A stretch of 64,000 nucleotides of DNA from Pocillopora verrucosa (GCF_036669915.1 NC_089315.1:18165010-18229009); one strand, 5' to 3'. Counted from the first letter of the stretch, positions 20,814-32,504 are shown. The notes: a model not told the origin generated them from the letters alone. Numbers and translations: made by a program.

Positions 20814-23800
20814 CACTCGGCTTTCCAAATTCAGCTTGAGACGCTTCAAAGCGAACGGTTGAAGAATAATTCAACCGAGGGAGGATTTTAACGACCTGAA
20901 GAGGCTAAAAAAAGAAAAAATAACACAACACTTCAGTGCAATGCAATTGAGATTTTTTGGCAAAGATGCGCTAAAAATTTGATTGTAGAGCGTTGATTTT
21001 CTTCCCAGAATTTCCGCAGTATCGAGTTTTTTTATTTTGCGCCAACATCTGTTTACTCACGCAACGGATATCGCTGAGAATGAGAGACTGCTTGACGACT
21101 TAGGTCTGTCTTCTGTGTCATAAAGGTGGTAACCAATGGCCATCTTAACTTCGTAGAAACTCTCACCGATAGGTGAGTTTTTTGGTAAAGGGGTCGGTTT
21201 CAGTTTCTAAAGAAACTATGGTTCCCGGAGGGGGAAGGAATTATATGATAATTTGGTTTTAGCAACTGAGTTGATCATGTGAATTGGCCACCATAGAGAA
21301 TTTGTAAAGCTGACGTTCCGAACGTAACGTCAGCTGTTGTTCAGAGCGAAATGAGTTTAGTAGTAGGCACGCAAGTGGGGAAATTTTCAGACTTTCCGGT
21401 CAAAGATACAGGCATAGGAGGAAATGGAACCGCTTCACAGCGCTCTATGACCTTATGACCTTTTGATTCTTTCTGATGCTCGCTGGTTCTCCTGTGATAG
21501 AGGACATTCCTCACAACTGAACTATTAAAGATTTATATTGACAGATATTCTGAATACTCCTACGTTTGCTCTTTGTACGTAAATATGTTGTTTTTCATAT
21601 TTCACATTTACCCCTGAACACCAGTCTTTTCAGTGATAGAGGATGGAGAATTTTGAGGGGCATCACATGGTTTTATCGTGTTGTGGAGGGGGGTCAGTCG
21701 TCAACAACAAAGTTATAAGGGGGGAGGGGGACTACAGAAAGTAGTTAATTTTCCATTTCATTATTCGTTTCCCGTTGTTTCTTTCATTTTTAACTGTAAT
21801 GATTAAAGGTTCCGAATGAATAGCAGCGGATCTGTTTGTAAAGCTTGAACTTTGAAGTTAGACAACGTAAATTGATTGCTCTCGACTTTTCGGATAGTCA
21901 ATGCAAATTCAACATCGACCAGTAATCGAATATAATGCACAACTCACGTCACTGCGTGACCTCATATCCTCTCCAAAAGGACACTGTCACTCAATCAATC
22001 AATGATTGCATATAAACAAGTTATACATATTTTCTTATTTCTTTTACCAACCAATTTACTTCGAACATCTTAATTAAAAAGAGCAATATGACATCACATA
22101 TTTACTGGATCTTTTACCAAAATAAATGGACGTGATTTGCATAGTTCATTTAAGCGATAATAGTGCAGTAAAACCAGACTAATATCTTCGACACACACAC
22201 TCAAGAATTTAATATTTATTTATTAGCTGTTCGGCACTTGGGAGATATATTCCGACAAACAAAATACAAACAATGATTGCGGTAAACTTTTTTCATTAGA
22301 TTTCATCTGTTTTATTACTTTAATCACAGACAAATACGATCGGGAAAGGGATTATGTTGACAGAAACATCTGCCATTATTTTACCGTAAACGTTTTTCTT
22401 AAAACTTACCTTTTATAAATGTAAATATTTTGTAAATTTCTGATGTCGTCCGTTTTTAAAGTGGTTCTTTGAAATGTGGAAGCTGCACTCATATTTTGCA
22501 AATATTTGAGTCTGTGTCGTGCACACTTGAAGAGGAAATAAACAGGATTAACATTGCTCAAATTTGGACAATTTCATGTCCAATTTAAACTTAAATGACT
22601 TTGATAACCACTTGAATCAAACGGAAATCATGATTTTATGACACAGGACCGACTTTAAATGAGAGGTTACAGAATTTGTTTGGAAGATGTTATTTTTCAA
22701 GTTTTAATGTCTCTTTTTACGACTGAACTCAAAAGTTGGATGAGTTAGCCTCTGCAGGGACTTGTGCGATGCGTCATGATCTTCCAGCTGGAAAAAAAAT
22801 ACTCGTTGGGTAGTTCTTGGTAATGGGGATGTGCCGCTGGATGAGATCGCATTTTTTACGACTGGATTGACTATATTAATAGCGTTTCTAGAAAGATGTC
22901 GCACATTTTCGGGATTTTAAGGGTAGGAAAATTGGGTTAAGTTGGGATGTGAAAATAGTAAGAACCAAATGCACCAGGATATTTGTATTGTTGTTCCGCA
23001 GGTAAAAGATTGAAATGCACCGAAATGTTTTTAATGTAGGTAAAAAATCAAGTGATCTGCGTCCTGTTAAACAAATGGATCAATTAATCATAGGATGATC
23101 TACTTAAAAGGCTTTATGAGGTAGATGAATAACCAGAAAGTGAGTAAGTTGGGATCAGGAATATCACATATGCTCAAAAGTGACTGCGATGGTGTTTATA
23201 ATTGGCCACGGAAGAGGTTGAAAGGCCAGCGGTACATACTCGGTAAAAATTGACCAAAGTACCCCCCCTCTCCCAGGTTCTGGCTCTATTTCAAACCAAG
23301 ACCCACACTCGTTTTCAAACTTGGCCTCTAAAAGTTGAACTTGGTTCGCGCTAAGCATAAGTACGCGTCAGAGCCAAAGACAAACTGGTAAATTGACCTA
23401 AAAAATTCAGCTCGAGTGACACGATTTGATATTATTGTCTCTCCCTTTGGTTCCATCGGAGTTCGAACGAAAATGACTTTAGTATGTCTTCCTACATGTC
23501 ATCCTCTTGCAGACTTCCATCAATTTACGACCAGAATGATCAAATTCATACACGTTTTCCGATCTATGGACAGAGTATACCTATTTTTCACGCCTGGAGT
23601 TGACTATAAACTGGATTGCGTTTTCAATAGAGTTCATATATTGGGTTTACATATTTTCGGGAATTTGGGGTGAAGAAAATTCAAAAATAATTAGAAGAAT
23701 CGCGGTTAAATTTTGTTACCGTATCACCAAAAGTGACTAAGATGGGGTCTATAATTGGCTACAGAATAGACTTTAATGCGGTAGGGGTTCTGATAGGCGG

Positions 23801-24699
23801 TGCATATCTATGTATCCTATGTGGAGGAGTCATGGGCTCCTCATGAATTAATTTCTGTTTGACTAGGGGATCCCATTTAACAGATGTTCCAGCAGTGGAG
23901 CAGCGATGTTCTTATTGTAATCAATTTCTTTTTCCGCATAATACTGCCTCCCCCCTCGCCCCGACTTTGTTTCTGCAGTCGTTGTGGGTCCACTAGTCGA
24001 CGGTAAATATGACAACAGAATTATATATTAAAATAGAAATAAAAATACTAAATCTGTATTGTTTCACTTATTAAGAGTACTCTATACTCAAATAACCGGA
24101 GCAGAATAGAATTGTAAAAATGGAGAGTTACACATAAAGATGGTAATGCACAACAAGAGAATATAGAAGACTTTATATTCTCTTGTGCATAGATATATGT
24201 TACAAAGATTTTAGACACAAGAAGGGCATTGACCATCATAAACCGACCTTTTCGGGCTCACCATGCTTCACTTTGCATAATCGAAGAATGTTTAAATTAA
24301 AGAGATCGGGAAACTTAGCTTAACCCAATATTCAGACATTATCCAGCAGAAATGTAAAGAGAATATTGAAACTTATCAGGTAGAAGTTGCTATCTTGATC
24401 TAACAGCAAATTGTTGTAACTAATTTACAAGGAAATGTATAGTAGTTAGAAGGGAGAATTAGCAATCAGATCTTAGGAGTTGGGCGTTAAAGGGTTAAAT
24501 GAATACCCACTCGTTCAGAACGCGGGTTATACAGGTTACCATGTAATGGAAATGTTGCCTTGGCTGCTATAAAAATGTCAAGTTTTTTTTCTTTTATCCC
24601 AGCTAGGTCATCAAACCTATTTTTTTAATGAGAAAGTCCAATATTGGAACTGAAATGGAGAGTTTCTTCAAATTTTATGATTAATAATATACATGAACG

Positions 24700-24930
24700 G
24701 GTCGTCGGACTCGGAGCCCAGTGCACTGACCACTGGACTACTGGACAAAGCTAAGGCGTTGGCGTGCCCGCGGTACAGTTGACCACGCATGTTAAAAGTA
24801 GCACCTTGTACGGTGGGTCGTACGGTCGCACGGTCGTAAATCCAAATTTTTTCGGCTTGATGGGTTACTACTACCATTTTGTATAATTATGGGGCTACAC
24901 TCTGCGAGCTCCGCTATGATAAGCCATCTC
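24700..24930 (-). mobile_element. Partial tRNA-like SINE
   Basis: Shares the block running from CGGAGCCCAGTGCACTG through GACCACGCATG to GCGAGCTCCGC with the fuller copy at 54,745-55,062. The part that carries the B-box-like sequence is missing here. Confidence 0.45.
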
Positions 24931-24957
24931 GTATTTTTCCATGTATATTATTAACAC

Positions 24958-25098
24958 GTAATCACATGATTTTTCTCGTGCAATTTGGAATAAACAAGCA
25001 CTTGTTAATTTTTTTTGAAAGACCACAATTTTGTTAGTCTTTAAAAAAAATTACTCCTGCTTATTTATTCCAAATTGAACTCGAAATCGTGTGATTAC
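24958..25098. repeat. Foldback (MITE-like) element
   Basis: Ends GTAATCACATGA and GTGTGATTAC, as at 1708. A second inverted repeat sits at its centre: AAAGAC on the left and GTCTTT on the right, around an A/T-rich loop. The twin is at 55,097. Confidence 0.55.
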
Positions 25099-25571
25099 CT
25101 ATACAAATTGAACCGTTGCTCAGTGAAGTGCAGGTTTTGTTTTGTTTTGTTTTTTTTAACAAAGATTTGAAAAGTTTAAATGGCAAAGACCGAGTTCTAT
25201 ATCTAACTGAGATCAGCACGGTTTTTAATAACTTTTTTCCATAAGCGGCACCCTTGTCTGTGCCTTGAGGCGAAATCCAAACACAAAGGCCTGCTTGCGG
25301 GATAAACCAACGACGGTGAGAGCTCTACATCTATTTAACAATGGCTCACCTATCAGAACGCGTGCATTTATACAAGCACCGCTCAGGGAAAATGAACACT
25401 TTTAAGTGACAACTGCAGGTGCCTGTCGAAACATGCACCTGTACTTGTCACATATTACTTTTCAGTAATAACGGTCATAAAGATCACCATTTTTATTAAG
25501 AGAAATTTACAAAGAGAGAAAAAAAACTTCATCCTCCGCAATTTAATGGGTGATATCTGTCATCAATAAGG

Positions 25572-25650
25572 TGTCACAGTCAGTGGAGTGCTTGCATCCG
25601 TAATTGGTCAGTGAACAGTACAGAGGAACACAACATATGTTGCAACCAGG
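25572..25650 (+). promoter_or_regulatory. Upstream block of copy 4, cut off by a retroelement
   Basis: Contains GTCACAGTCAGTGGAG and the palindrome CAACATATGTTG (25,631-25,642). In copy 9 this lies about 40 bp from the start codon. Here 1737 bp of Penelope-like element separate it from the gene. Confidence 0.5.
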
Positions 25651-25706
25651 TAATGTAGTGTTAACAACTGATTGAAAACGTAAATTAGCCACCGTAAAGG
25701 GTAAAA

Positions 25707-25745
25707 AAGCTGACGTTTCGAGCGTTAGCCCTTCGTCAGAGCGAT
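25707..25745 (-). ncRNA. Hammerhead-ribozyme-like motif in Penelope terminus
   Basis: The minus strand reads GCT-CTGACGA, then a GGGC-TAAC-GCTC hairpin, then GAAAC-GTC-AGC. These match the C3-A9 core, stem II, GAAA box and cleavage triplet of a minimal type I hammerhead with a very short stem III (ACGU, self-complementary between two molecules), and GCT/AGC can form stem I. One extra A between the core and stem II departs from the consensus. Penelope-like elements are known to carry such ribozymes; folding and cleavage here are inferred. Confidence 0.5.
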
Positions 25746-25835
25746 TACAGGAATTGTGGGTTGTGTGTGGATTTATATGTAAAAAGTGGAGCTACGCCAT
25801 TGGTGGGAATATGGTGACGAGAAAACAGGAATAAA

Positions 25836-27386
25836 TTAGTTGAATGAAAAGCGCTCGTTGATTCCGTGGGGATTAAGGGTGCCGATTTGGAATATAAATT
25901 TTTGTTCTAGTGTTTTACGGCTTTCCGAACTGCCTAGATGTAAGGAAAGGCCGCAAACTGCCATATGCTGTTTAGAATGATAAGGAAGATTAAAGTGTCT
26001 AGCGACTGGTTTGGATGCGTCCTTGTCATTTCTTTCCACATCGCGAAGGTGTTCTCGGAATCGGTCACCCAGTCGTCTTCCTGTTTCGCCGATGTATAAC
26101 TTATTGCAATAAGTGCAAGTTATGCAGTAAATAACATTGGCGGAGGTACACGTAAAGTGATCAATGATCTTAATGGATCTTTTGGGTCCCGATATTTTCT
26201 CTACGTTATGAATGAAAGGACAAGTTTTGCATCGTGAGCGAGCGCATTTAAAAGTTCCAGATTGGTCATAGGTTTGAAATGAACTCCTGACTAAAAAGTT
26301 GCCTATGTTTTTGTCACGTTTGAATGAAATAAGTGGGGGTTGCGAAAAGATAGTGCCAGTCTCTGAATCGTTTTGGAGTAATTTAAAATTTTTAAGAATG
26401 ATAGATTTAACTGCGTGGTTGTGAGGGTGAAATGTAAGAGTAAATGGAATGCGGTCAGTGTTCTCCTTCTCGGCCGTTTGTAGTGCTGCCTGTCAATCGA
26501 TTTGTTGGGCACGGTGGTAGCCCGCTTGAACGACAGAAACAGGATAGCCGCGCTTATCGAAAAACTGGCACATTGCCTCTGATTTTTCGGAAAAATCAGA
26601 GTCGTCACTACATAAACGACGAAGTCTGAGAAACTGTGAAAAAGGTATGGAGTTCTTGACGTGTGATGGATGTGAGGATGAATACAACAAGTAACTATGT
26701 GAATCTGTAGGTTTGTAGTAAACACTAGTACATAAGCCGTTGCCTTCAATTGAAATGTTGATGTCTAGAAAAGCCAAAGAAGTGTCGGAAATTTCCCAGG
26801 TATATTTAAGAGCCGGATGAAAGGAATTGACGGCGGTTATAAATTGAGTGAGCTCCTCCTTGGTAGAGGAGGTAGCGCCGATGCAATCGTCAATGTAGCG
26901 GCCGTAGAGTTGAGGTTTTGGGCCGTGGTCTTGGCTAAAAAATTGATGTTCGATAAAACCTTCCAAAAGATTGGCGTAGCTGGGTCCCATTTTAGTACCC
27001 ATGGCCACGCCATTAGTTTGTTTGTAGTAGTTACCACCGAATGAAAAACAATTGAGTGTGAGTACTAGTTCGGTCAGACGGAGTAGTGTTTCAGAGCTAG
27101 GTTGCTTAACAGTGCGTAGATCAAAAAAATGTTTGAGGGCCCGGAGACCTTCGTCATTGGGAATGACAGTGTAAAGAGATGTTATATCCATGGTGAAAAT
27201 AAGTTTGTTTTGGTCGAGGAAACTAAAGTCACGAAAAATTTCAAGTGCGTGTTGGCTGTCCTTAATGTAAGACGGTAGAGTTTTGACGATAGGTGCCATA
27301 ATTTTGTCTAAATAGCTGGAAATAAGTTCAGTGGGACAACTACAGGCAGAAACGATGGGTCGACCTGGGTTGTTAGGTTTGTGGAT
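25836..27386 (-). pseudogene. Penelope-like RT plus GIY-YIG endonuclease ORF with one stop
   Basis: The frame is open from the truncated 5' end (IHKPNNPGRPIVSACS) through the RT motifs MDITSLYT, GVAMGTKMGPSYAN and GRYIDDC (catalytic YIDD near 26,886-26,897), then a stop at 26,493-26,495. The same frame continues open for about 218 codons with a Cys-rich stretch, VIYCITCTYCNKLYIGETGR (the GIY-YIG site, about 26,070-26,130) and the end GINERFSFN. Apart from the missing N-terminus, a single TGA therefore separates the two enzymes. It fits a C-to-T change of a CGA codon at a CpG. The element cannot be autonomous as it stands. Confidence 0.88.
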
Positions 27387-27425
27387 TACCAGGCTTCTTC
27401 ATCTTTGTCTCAGTATCATCTCAAA

Positions 27426-28154
27426 ATGACCAATACGTCTTCGTCATCTTCTGCTAGTGTCAGCCGACGAAACGACACAAATGATGCATATGATCGCACT
27501 CAGGGGGAAGGCATTGCATTGTGCAGCGCTTTAACGCTAACATTTATTCTAGTTGTCGTGGGAAACTTACTCACCATAGTTATTTTTGCGAAGAACAAAA
27601 ATGTTCGCAAGAAATATTTGTTACTAGTTGTCAACATGGCGTTTGCTGATCTGTTCCTAGGAGCTTTGAGTTTACCAGTATACACTTATGATGTCGGTTA
27701 TGGATTCCGCCTATGGACCACGTTCGTTGGAAACTTATGGACCAACAAGGCTATCTTAATTTACTACTTCATTGTTGACACATGGTTTTTCCATGTACCA
27801 AAACGATTTTATGATATGGTAAACCTTTTCAACTACTTGAACTCTTTTGTCAATCCAATTTTTTACGCATTAAGAATTGCTGAGTTTCGACGAGCACTGG
27901 CTTTATGTTGTACAGGAAGACATGTGCAAGCAGCTGTAAACACAAAGCTTTCTAAAAGAAGGAAAGAGACACAAAGCTTTCTAAAAGAAGGAAAGAGAGG
28001 CACGGAACGACTGAGTTTAGTCGTGAACTGGCTTTTGAACAAGATGTTATGGATATTGAGATTAGTCATAAAGTGGCTTTTGAACAGAATGTTCTGGATA
28101 CCAAAATGTAAAACACATAATTCACTGGCTAGAAACTCGATTAAAATGAAATAA
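27426..28154 (+). pseudogene. Class A GPCR, array copy 4, internally deleted and tail-frameshifted
   Basis: The ORF codes for 242 residues from the conserved ATG. It follows the family through TM1, TM2 and the start of TM3, then jumps in frame from IVDT (just past D3.32) to WFFHVPKRF before TM7. This removes what corresponds to residues 120-257 of copy 1 (414 bp). NPIFY in TM7 is kept. A 29-bp direct tandem duplication in the tail (about 27,939-27,996) shifts the frame, giving an unrelated tail ending SIKMK. It cannot form a seven-helix receptor. The open frame upstream to 27,381 belongs to the inserted retroelement. It shares the internal deletion with copy 9. Confidence 0.88.
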
Positions 28155-30534
28155 GTAGAACACGAGCTGAATATTTTAATGTCAGGAGGTTGAAGTTAAA
28201 AACCTAGTAATGCCTCTAAAATGATGGAAATGACAACGGTAGTGTTAGGTAAAAATTGTTTAAATTAACGAGACAAGACGAGACTGTGTCTCAGTTGACA
28301 ATTTCCAGAGTCATTACCGGTTAGGTATATTTTCTAAAGAAACCAGAACTTCAGAAACAGCAAATTTTTACTGTGATGAAATCTCCTAACCGGGAAGGGA
28401 AATTGACCTAGAATCGAGAGATGTCGAGTATAAACAGAAGAAATGAATTTTTTGAACGTGTGTGAAAAAAAATGGCAATTACCGTCAGATGATATTCGAT
28501 ATATGCTAAATTTTGGCAGGTATTTATGTTTGAGGTTGTTTGGAAACTTTTTAATTAATTAAACGAATATGGGGGGACAGATGTTCCAAGCTTTTCAAAC
28601 ACGACCTGGAGGCTAGGAAAGTAGACCGAAATAATTCTTTTGAAAACTTACACTTTCAATGGTTGCTTGAAAAAACTTGAATTTACGGAAGGTTCCAGAT
28701 GAAATGTATCCTTAGATAAACTATTTGAACATGTGTCATTAAAAAAAAGCATTACAGGAAGACAGTATGTACTCTCTACCAATTACCGTAAATAGAACGA
28801 ATATATCAATAGCATTCTGAAGGATGAAATTGTCAGCAAGTTAGAGATTGATTAGAGAACGTCAAGAAACGCAGTTGGTAGTACAGTCAAACCTGTATTT
28901 AACGGGGAATGGCGGATTGACCGCCTAAATACAGGTTCCACAGAATAGAGATGTTGTAACAAACGATAAAAAACGTCATTTTATATTCTAAGCGACAACC
29001 ACGAGAATATTTTTACAGAAATATTACCAACATTGATTTCGGGAGAAAAACATGAGGTAAGTTTTGCTGGAACTGCGAGAATTCTTAGTTTAATTTAAGT
29101 GGTTTCGCTCTGAGTGACCGTTCAATACAGGTGGAAATAATACAAACAAGCCGCTAGGACTCAGTGAAGGGTGAGCACTACCGCTTAATAGAGGTGACCG
29201 CTTAATAGAGTTGAGAAATTACAGTAGTAAAGGTAAAGTAAGGATGTGAAAATTGTAAGAACCAAATGCACCAGAATATTTGTATTATTGTTCCGCAGGT
29301 AAAAGTTTCAAATGCACCAAAATGTTTTTAATGTAGATGAAAAATCAAGTGATCTGCATCCTGTTTAACAAATAGATTAATTTGTTATAGGATGATCTCC
29401 TTAACAGGCTTTATAAAGTAGATGCAATGCCAGAAAGTGACTAAGTTGGGATCAGGAAAATCACATATGCCTAAACGTGATTGCAATGGTGTCTATAATT
29501 GGCCACGGAATAGGTTGAGAGGCCAGCGGTACATACTCAATAAAAATTGACCAAAGTACCCCCCCCCCCTCCTCTCCTAGGACCTGGCTCTATTTCAAAC
29601 CAAGACCCACACTCGTTTTCAAACTTGGTCTCTAAAAGTTGAACTTGGATCGCGCTTAGCATAAATACGCGTCAGAACCAAAGACAAACTGGTAAATTTA
29701 CCTCAAAATTCAGCTCGAATGACGAAATTTGATATTATTGTCTTTCCCTTTGGTTTCATCGGAGTTGAAGCGAAAATGACTTTAGTATGTCATCCGAAAT
29801 ATCATCCTCTTGCAGACTACCATCAATTTACGACCAGAATGATCAAATCCATATACGTTTTCCGATCGATGGATAGGGTATATTTATTTTCACGACTGGA
29901 GTTGACTATAAACTGGATTGCGTTTTCAATAGAGTTGATATATTGTACAGACAAGGGTGCCGCTTATGGAAAAAAGTTATTAAAAACCGTGCTGATCTCA
30001 GTTAGATGTCGAACTCGGTCTTTACCATTTAAACTTTTCAAATCTTTGCTAGAAAAATTAAAAAAAAAAACCCTGCACTTCAATGAACAACGGTTCAACC
30101 GACTCGGAGCCCAGTGCACTGACCACTGGACTGAACAAAAATGACTCTTTGAATCAGTTGACCACGCATGTTAAAAGTAGCACCTTGTACGGTCGTACGG
30201 TCGTACATCCAAATTTTTTCGGCTTGATGGGTTACTACTATTTTGTATAATTATGAGGCTACGCTCTGCGAGCTCCGCTATAATGCGGTAGGGGTTCTGA
30301 TAGGTCAGCAGCCCATACGCAACAAAAATTGACCCTATTTTCAAATTCCCCTCCCCCAAGCTCAAAACCCATTGCCTTAGGCGGTGCATGTCCATGTATC
30401 CTATAAATAAACACTTTAAGTGACAGCTGCAGGTGCATGTTAAAACATGCATAATTTTTATTAAGAGAAATTTACAAAGAGAAAAAGACTTCCTTCTCCG
30501 CAACTCAATGGGCGATCTCTATCATCAATAAGGT
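28155..30534. other. Spacer between GPCR copies 4 and 5
   Basis: No gene is recognised. It contains the left end of a MITE at 28,884 that lacks its right end, a junction near 29,230 straight into block A/B sequence, a poly-C tract (29,559), block B (29,719-29,945) and an inverted block at 29,943-30,110. A deletion near 30,402 relative to the spacer before copy 10 removes about 700 bp. Confidence 0.65.
29943..30110 (-). repeat. Inverted copy of the upstream-flank block
   Basis: The sequence GACAAGGGTGCCGCTTATGG through CACTTCAATGAACAACGG is the reverse complement of a block that normally lies 200-350 bp before each gene (for example 11,050-11,200). A counterpart is at 58,258-58,420. It is followed by SINE-like sequence (CGGAGCCCAGTGCACTG). 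Confidence 0.7.
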
Positions 30535-30644
30535 GTCACAGTCAGTGGAGTGCTTGCATTCGTAATTGGTCAGTGAACAGTAAAAAGGCACAATACATAT
30601 GTTGTACCCTGGCTTCTTCATCGTTATCTTAGTATCATCTCAAA
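30535..30644 (+). promoter_or_regulatory. Conserved proximal upstream block, copy 5
   Basis: GTCACAGTCAGTGGAG, an ATTGGTCA motif and ACATATGT (30,595-30,602) followed by the GTACCCTGG class. An in-frame TAG lies five codons before the ATG. The right half of the upstream hairpin is deleted here, as before copies 7 and 10. Confidence 0.5.
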
Positions 30645-31853
30645 ATGAACAAAACGTCTTCGTCGTCTTCTGCTGGTGTCAGCCGACGAAACGATACAAA
30701 TGATGTACATGATGGCACTCAGGTGGAAGGCATTGCATTGTGCAGCGCTTTAACGCTAACATTTATTCTAGTTGTCGTGGGAAACTTACTCACCATAGTT
30801 ATTTTTGCGAAGAACAAAAATATTCGCAAGAAATATTTGTTTCTAGTCGTCAATATGGCGTTTGCTGATCTGTTCCTAGGAGCTTTGAGTTTACCAGTAT
30901 ACATTTACGATGTCGGGCATGATTTCCACCTATGGACCACGTTCGTTGGAAACTTATGGACCAACAAGCCTATCTTAATTTCCTACATGATCGTTGACAC
31001 AGCTTTCTCGCAGGCTTCGCTTATTTCTGCAGTGTTCATAACGTGTGAAAGATTTTACGCTATACGTTGGCCGTTTAAGCATCGAAACTTATCGACACAA
31101 GCATACCACATTGCTATATTTTCAGTGTGGGTGCTAGCTCTCCTTATTTCCGCAACCGTGACCGGTTCAAACCTATTATTTTCTTACAAGTACATTGTGT
31201 TTTTTGGGGGGCCATACATTTTGACTCTCATTTTAATCATATGTGGCTGTAATATTGGCATTTGGCAAAAGTTTCAAACTGAAAGAGTCGCCGCTTCACA
31301 TCAAGAAAGCCGAGACTTACAAAACAAGCGCTTAACAAAGACTTTGTTAATTGTATCTGGCCTTACTTTACTCGCTTGGCTGCCGTTAGTTTTGTTAAAC
31401 TTTCTAATGTTTGTTTGGGTTTTCCATGTACCAAGACGATTTTATGATATGGTAAACCTTTTCAACTACTTTAACTCTTTTGTAAATCCAATTTTTTACG
31501 CATTAAGAATTGCTGAGTTTCGACGAGCACTGGCTTTATGTTGTACAGGAAGACATGTGCAAGCAGCTGTAGACACAAAGTTTTCTAAAAGAAGGAAAGA
31601 GAGGCACAGAACGACCGCTGAGTTTAGTCGTGAAGTGGCTTTCGAACAAGATGTTATGGATACTGAGTTTAGTCGTGAAGTGGCTTTCGAACAGGATGTT
31701 ATGGATACTGAGTTTAGTCGTGAACTGGCTTTCGAACAGAATGTTATGGATACTGAGTTTAGTCGTGAACTGGCTTTCGAACAGGATGTTCTGGATACTG
31801 AGTTTAGTATTGAACTGGCTTTTGAACAGGATGTTATGGATACCAAACTGTAA
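30645..31853 (+). CDS. Class A GPCR, array copy 5, with five-fold tail repeat
   Basis: 402 residues, the longest member. The receptor core is complete (GN, NMAFAD, D3.32, CERF, LAWLP, NPIFY). ECL2 differs slightly (VFFGGPY instead of the usual FFWGPY). What sets it apart is the cytoplasmic tail: five tandem 15-residue units of the type EFSRELAFEQDVMDT, from 31,620 to 31,844, where most copies have one or two. The units differ by a few residues (V/L, N/D, M/L, one SIEL), so they are not all newly copied. The frame is kept because each unit is 45 bp. TM6/ECL3 resembles copies 2 and 7 rather than its positional partner, copy 10. Confidence 0.92.
   Translation: MNKTSSSSSAGVSRRNDTNDVHDGTQVEGIALCSALTLTFILVVVGNLLTIVIFAKNKNIRKKYLFLVVNMAFADLFLGALSLPVYIYDVGHDFHLWTTFVGNLWTNKPILISYMIVDTAFSQASLISAVFITCERFYAIRWPFKHRNLSTQAYHIAIFSVWVLALLISATVTGSNLLFSYKYIVFFGGPYILTLILIICGCNIGIWQKFQTERVAASHQESRDLQNKRLTKTLLIVSGLTLLAWLPLVLLNFLMFVWVFHVPRRFYDMVNLFNYFNSFVNPIFYALRIAEFRRALALCCTGRHVQAAVDTKFSKRRKERHRTTAEFSREVAFEQDVMDTEFSREVAFEQDVMDTEFSRELAFEQNVMDTEFSRELAFEQDVLDTEFSIELAFEQDVMDTKL
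31620..31844 (+). repeat. 45-bp coding minisatellite in GPCR copy 5
   Basis: Five head-to-tail 45-bp units in frame. Copies 3, 8 and 9 carry two units, copies 1, 2, 7 and 10 one. Confidence 0.95.
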
Positions 31854-32504
31854 AACACATCATTCAAACACTAGCTAGAAACTCGATTAAGACGAAAATA
31901 GGTAGAACACGAGCTAAATATTTTATTAATGTCAGGAAGTTGAAGTTAAAAACCTAACAATGCCTCTAAAATGATGAAAATGACATTGGTAGTGTTAAGT
32001 ATAATTATTCAAACAAATGAGACATTAAATATTAAATATTCATCACGATGAATAACTGCAACCTTTTCTGCGAAATGAGACATTGAATAAGGCACCATTC
32101 TTTCACGTTTCAATTTAAGTATCGAAGAGACGGCCTTGTCTATATAATCACGCCTTTATGTTTCTACTTATGTCAAAGAATGTTATGTATGTGTATGTTG
32201 TAGAGTCTTAAAGTGAGATTATGAGTTTGGGAGTTGATAGCCTGCCGAAGAGGCCTAATGTTTATTATTATTGAAGCGAATGGAAGAAAACACAACTGAG
32301 GTGAGCGTGAAGCGCGAGTCACACGTAAGGGGAGCAGGGGCACAAAAAAAAGTTAGTAATTTTTGCACTTCTTCTCCAGTCTGTCCTAACCCTTGCTTAC
32401 ACCTCATGTTCTTACCACATTTTGACATCTTTTGTAATCTATCTCTGTAGACACTCACGGTAACATGGAACATATTTGTCGTATCAGACTGAAAAGTAAA
32501 ATGT

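Larger units (their letters stand above)
18657..25571. other. Spacer between GPCR copies 3 and 4
   Basis: No gene is recognised. It holds a candidate poly(A) signal (18,810), a two-unit VNTR (about 19,469-19,506), the hairpin element (19,509-19,577), the TA-flanked MITE (20,337-20,813), block A (about 22,720-22,930), block B (about 23,420-23,970), a partial SINE (about 24,700-24,930) and the foldback at 24,958. It is collinear with 48,359-55,710. Confidence 0.7.
25651..27387 (-). mobile_element. 5'-truncated Penelope-like element
   Basis: A 1737-bp insertion flanked by ACCAGG (25,645-25,650 and 27,388-27,393). The empty site is read in copy 9 as GCAACCAGGCTTC. On the minus strand it starts inside the reverse-transcriptase region, runs through a GIY-YIG endonuclease and ends with about 93 bp of terminal sequence also found in the palindromes at 2163 and 36,688. 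It is present only in this half of the large duplication, so it is likely younger than the duplication. Confidence 0.88.

Noticed and set aside
23416..23673. 85-residue frame (MTRFDIIV...) seen in several units
   Set aside because: Frameshifts between units (for example after RVYLF at 29,719 and 52,859) and no known domain. It is treated as spacer block B, not as a gene.
26303..26749. 148-residue minus-strand frame inside the retroelement
   Set aside because: A different frame from the RT-endonuclease. The endonuclease frame is open across the same region and carries the recognised motifs.
31496..31867. Minus-strand 123-residue frame over the copy 5 tail
   Set aside because: Antisense shadow of the 45-bp coding repeat, open because the repeat is open in that frame.
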